Shown here in pieces: positions 60,769-64,000 of a stretch of DNA of 64,000 nt (the first letter of the stretch is position 1; the number at the start of each line of letters is the position of its first letter). Both the position numbers and the translations under genes were made by a program. The stretch is from Candidatus Faecalibacterium gallistercoris. Lineage in GTDB: Bacteria; Bacillota; Clostridia; Oscillospirales; Ruminococcaceae. A model generated the notes under the pieces. That model was not told where the DNA came from, made no database searches, and saw only the letters and a program-made list of their open reading frames with translations. The stretch covers positions 56,220 through 120,219 of the forward strand of contig DXBJ01000008.1 in assembly GCA_019116585.1 (NCBI GenBank), in the 5' to 3' direction.

Positions 60769-60802
60769 GGACAGAGCCCAGGTGCGAATCCCGGCTCTGT
60801 CC
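60769..60802 (+). other. Hairpin between SBP and permease genes
   Basis: GGACAGAGCC/GGCTCTGTCC perfect 10-bp stem with loop CAGGTGCGAATCCC. Confidence 0.55.
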
Positions 60803-60817
60803 CTTCTCTTTATGTAT

Positions 60818-60848
60818 ATATGCATAAAAATTCAAAAATTATGCATAT
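60818..60848. promoter_or_regulatory. AT-rich inverted repeat, candidate operator
   Basis: ATATGCATAA (60818-60827) / TTATGCATAT (60839-60848). Confidence 0.45.
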
Positions 60849-60883
60849 TCACCCCCTGTCCGCCCCGTCAAGGAGGGAAGTTC

Positions 60884-61594
60884 ATGGCATTTTTCCAAAA
60901 CCTGTGGGAGGAACTTTCCAGCGAGTTCGTCTCCACCTTCATCGAGGAGCAGCGCTACCTGCTGTTCCTGAACGGTCTGAAAACCACCCTGATCGTTGCC
61001 TTTGCGGCAGCGGCCCTGGGCGTGGTGCTGGGCTTCATCATCGCCTACATCCGCACCACCCATGACCAGACCGGACACCTGCGCATCCTGAACGGCATCT
61101 GCAAGCTGTACCTGACCGTCATCCGCGGCACCCCCACCATGATCCAGCTGCTCATCATGTACTTTGTCATCTTCGGCTCGGTGAATGTCGGCAAGGTGCC
61201 GGTGGCCATCCTGGCCTTCGGGATCAACAGCGGCGCCTATGTGGCCGAGATCTTCCGCAGCGGCATCATGAGCCTGCCTCCGGGACAGATGGAGGCCGCC
61301 CGCAGCCTGGGTCTGAACTACACCCAGGCCACCTGGAAGATCATCCTGCCCCAGGCGGTCAAGAACGTCCTGCCCGCGCTGGGCAACGAGCTGATCGTCC
61401 TGCTCAAGGAGACCTCCATCAGCGGCTACATCGCCCTGCAGGACCTGACCAAGGCCGGCGACATCGTCCGCAGCCGCACCTACAGCACCTTCTTCCCCTA
61501 CATCTCGGTGGCCCTGATCTACCTGATGATGGTGCTGTTCCTGGAGAAAGTGCTCAACTATATGGAAGGGAGGCTGGCGCGCAGTGACCGCTAA
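60884..61594 (+). CDS. Amino-acid ABC transporter permease (HisM/GlnP type)
   Basis: [30 protein letters not shown] and [22 protein letters not shown] motifs. Confidence 0.95.
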   Translation: MAFFQNLWEELSSEFVSTFIEEQRYLLFLNGLKTTLIVAFAAAALGVVLGFIIAYIRTTHDQTGHLRILNGICKLYLTVIRGTPTMIQLLIMYFVIFGSVNVGKVPVAILAFGINSGAYVAEIFRSGIMSLPPGQMEAARSLGLNYTQATWKIILPQAVKNVLPALGNELIVLLKETSISGYIALQDLTKAGDIVRSRTYSTFFPYISVALIYLMMVLFLEKVLNYMEGRLARSDR

Positions 61595-62357
61595 CAAAGA
61601 AAAGATCATCGAGGTCCGCGGCCTGAAAAAGACCTACGGCGGCGAGAAGAAGCGGGGCTACAAGGGCTTGACCCCTCTCCTGGACGTGCTGAAAGGCATC
61701 GACATCGACATCTACCGGGGGGACGTGGTCTGCCTGATCGGCCCGTCGGGCTGCGGCAAGTCCACCTTTCTGCGCTGCCTGAACCGGCTGGAAAAGCCCA
61801 CCGGCGGCACCATCAAGTTCGAGGGAGTCGAGGTGGACGAGGCCCACATCGACAAGCTGCGCCAGAAGATGGGGATGGTGTTCCAGCACTTCAACCTCTT
61901 CCCCCACATGACAGTGAAGGAGAACCTGGAGATGGCCCCCGTCCTGCTCAAGCTGAAAAGCAAAGAGGAGGCCGCCCAGCGGGCCGACGAGCTGCTGGCC
62001 CGGGTGGGCCTGTCGGACAAGGCGGACGTCTACCCCGCCAGCCTGTCGGGCGGGCAGCAGCAGCGCATCGCCATCGCCCGGGCCCTGGCCATGGACCCCG
62101 ACGTCATCCTGTTTGACGAGCCCACCTCGGCCCTGGACCCCGAGATGGTGGGCGAGGTGCTGGCCCTGATGAAGGAGCTGGCCCACACCGGCATCACCAT
62201 GCTGGTGGTGACCCACGAGATGGGCTTTGCCCGGGAGGTGTCCAACCGGGTCATCTTCATCGACGAGGGGGTCATCCAGGAGGACGAGCCCCCCGAGGAG
62301 CTGTTCTCCAATCCCAAGAACCCCCGGCTGAAAGCCTTCCTCTCCAAAATGTTATAA
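61584..62357 (+). CDS. Amino-acid ABC transporter ATP-binding protein (GlnQ type)
   Basis: [41 protein letters not shown] start overlapping the permease. Confidence 0.95.
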   Translation: MTANKEKIIEVRGLKKTYGGEKKRGYKGLTPLLDVLKGIDIDIYRGDVVCLIGPSGCGKSTFLRCLNRLEKPTGGTIKFEGVEVDEAHIDKLRQKMGMVFQHFNLFPHMTVKENLEMAPVLLKLKSKEEAAQRADELLARVGLSDKADVYPASLSGGQQQRIAIARALAMDPDVILFDEPTSALDPEMVGEVLALMKELAHTGITMLVVTHEMGFAREVSNRVIFIDEGVIQEDEPPEELFSNPKNPRLKAFLSKML

Positions 62358-62366
62358 TGCAAAAAG

Positions 62367-62400
62367 AAACGCCCGGCAGGAAATGTCCCGCCGGGCGTTT
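62367..62400. terminator. Bidirectional hairpin terminator
   Basis: AAACGCCCGGC/GCCGGGCGTTT with flanking A- and T-tracts between convergent genes. Confidence 0.8.
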
Positions 62401-62404
62401 TTGT

Positions 62405-62524
62405 TTACTTCTTGCGCAGATACTTGATACACGCCAGGATGACGGCCAGGTAGCAGCCGCATCGCAGCAGGTTCATGACGACGGTCAGGACCATGCCGGC
62501 CCCGACCATGATGGTGGGTGACAT
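62405..62524 (-). CDS. 39-aa predicted membrane microprotein
   Basis: MSPTIMVGAGMVLTVVMNLLRCGCYLAVILACIKYLRKK, preceded by a strong SD (AGGAGGTGAAAGGCGATG); below the supplied ORF track's apparent minimum ORF length. Confidence 0.65.
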   Translation of the reverse strand: MSPTIMVGAGMVLTVVMNLLRCGCYLAVILACIKYLRKK

Positions 62525-62550
62525 CGCCTTTCACCTCCTATCGGTCTGTG

Positions 62551-64000
62551 TTACAGGTTGGGATCCCCGCTGTCGGAAGCATCCCCGGCCTGCTGGGTGT
62601 ACAGGATCATCAGGTGGCTGGCGCTGGCCTCCAGGGTCTCTTTGGCCTGGCGGAGAGCGGTCTCCTCGGTGTCGTTCATCTTTTCGGGGTGGTCCTTGCG
62701 GATGCAGCGGCGGAGGTTGGCAAGGTCGGTCTTGATGCGGTTCTTCTCGTCCTTGTCGATCTCCTTTTTGCACTTGGAGAGGGCCTCGTCCACCTTGTAG
62801 GCCAGGATCTCGGCCTGGTTGTGCAGCTCCAGCCGGCCCTTGCGGCGGCTGTCCTCCGCCTCGTAGGCGGCGGCGTCGGCCATGGCCCGCTGGATCTCGC
62901 TCTCGGACAGGTTGGTGGAACCGGTGATGGTGATGTTCTGCTCCCGGCCGGTGCCCAGGTCCTTGGCCGAGACCTTGACCACGCCGTTGACGTCGATGTC
63001 GAAAGTGACCTCGATCTGGGGCTTGGACGAAAAGCCGGCCCGGATGCCTCCCAGTTTGAACTTGCCCAGCGACTTGTTGTCCTTGGCAAAGCGGCGCTCG
63101 CCCTGCAGGACGTTGATCTCCACCGAGGTCTGCATGGGGCGGGCGGTGGTGAAGATCTGGCTCTTGCGGGTGGGGATCATGCTGTTGCGGGTGATGAGGG
63201 GGGTGGCCACGCCGCCCAGGGTCTCGATGGAAAGGGTCAGGGGGGTGACGTCCATCAGGACCAGCCCCTGGGCCGCCGCGCCGGTGGCGCCGGCCAGCTT
63301 GCCGCCGCCCTGCAGCAGGCCGCCCTGGATGGCTGCGCCCATGGCCACGCACTCGTCGGGGTTCAGGGTGTGGCTGGGCTCCTTGCCCAGCAGCTCCTTG
63401 ACCTGGCGGGCCACCGCGGGCATCCGGGTGCTGCCGCCCACCAGCAGGACGCGGCCCAAATCGGCGGGGGCCAGCCCGGCGTCCCGCAGGGCGTTGTTGA
63501 CCGGCTCCACCGTGCGGGCCAGCAGGTCGCCGGTCATCATCTCGAACTGGGGGCGGGTCAGGGTGGCGTCGATGTGGCGGGGGCCGTCCCGGCCCACTGC
63601 GATAAAAGGCAGGTTGATCTGGGCCGAGGGCGCGCTGGACAGCTCCTTCTTGGCCTTTTCCGCCTCTTCTTTCAGGCGGCCCATGGCGGCGGGGTCCCGG
63701 GTCAGGTCGATGCGGTCGGTCTTTTTGAACTCCTGCACCAGCCAGTCCACAATGCGGGCGTCGAAGTCGTCGCCGCCCAGCCGGGTGTCGCCGCCGGTGG
63801 CCAGCACCGTGAAGGTGCCGTCCTCGATCTCGATGATGGACACGTCGAAGGTGCCGCCGCCCAGGTCGTAGACCATGACCTTCTGGGCGGTCTCCTTGTC
63901 CACACCGTAGGCCAGAGCGGCGGCGGTGGGCTCGTTGATGATCCGCTTCACGTCCAGGCCGGCAATCTTGCCCGCGTCCTTGGTGGCCTGGCGCTGGGAG
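62551..64000 (-). CDS. DnaK/Hsp70-family chaperone (5' end off the window)
   Basis: [55 protein letters not shown] motifs. Confidence 0.93.
   Translation of the reverse strand, partial: SQRQATKDAGKIAGLDVKRIINEPTAAALAYGVDKETAQKVMVYDLGGGTFDVSIIEIEDGTFTVLATGGDTRLGGDDFDARIVDWLVQEFKKTDRIDLTRDPAAMGRLKEEAEKAKKELSSAPSAQINLPFIAVGRDGPRHIDATLTRPQFEMMTGDLLARTVEPVNNALRDAGLAPADLGRVLLVGGSTRMPAVARQVKELLGKEPSHTLNPDECVAMGAAIQGGLLQGGGKLAGATGAAAQGLVLMDVTPLTLSIETLGGVATPLITRNSMIPTRKSQIFTTARPMQTSVEINVLQGERRFAKDNKSLGKFKLGGIRAGFSSKPQIEVTFDIDVNGVVKVSAKDLGTGREQNITITGSTNLSESEIQRAMADAAAYEAEDSRRKGRLELHNQAEILAYKVDEALSKCKKEIDKDEKNRIKTDLANLRRCIRKDHPEKMNDTEETALRQAKETLEASASHLMILYTQQAGDASDSGDPNL

Overview
This 64 kb window is mostly GC-rich Firmicute/Clostridia-like DNA; the style suggests a gut Ruminococcaceae/Oscillospiraceae genome, but taxonomy is inferred only. 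It has two parts.

(1) About 0.53-20.43 kb is a 19,890-bp integrated genomic island. It is bounded by a perfect 15-bp direct repeat, TTGTGCATGTGGTGC, at 531-545 and 20421-20435. The right copy overlaps the 3' end of a tRNA-Leu(CAG) gene. The island carries a large serine recombinase whose ORF reads through the left repeat, a beta-glucoside/cellobiose-type PTS cluster (ChbG-like, BglG-type regulator, EIIA/B/C, two GH1 enzymes, MBL hydrolase, MGT-type glycosyltransferase), an MFS transporter, a P4/D5-type helicase-primase, an AT-rich metallophosphoesterase two-gene unit and an IS1182-family element.

(2) About 20.4-64 kb is chromosomal-type sequence: a B6-type ECF transporter with a MocR regulator, a hexuronate catabolic cluster, a toxin-antitoxin cassette, HemW, ABC importers, ThrE, a T-box-controlled methionine cluster, an amino-acid ABC importer and a DnaK-family gene running off the window.

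Two observations stand out.
(a) Two substrate-binding lipoproteins from different families, MetQ-like at 52935-53804 and SBP_bac_3-like at 59806-60690, both appear circularly permuted at the equivalent inter-lobe hinge. Both carry twin-arginine-type lipoprotein signals. The third SBP in the window has normal order and a Sec-type signal.
(b) Integration of the tRNA-Leu island swaps the recombinase C-terminal tail (20 aa in the predicted circle, 48 host-encoded aa when integrated) and swaps one tRNA terminator hairpin for another.
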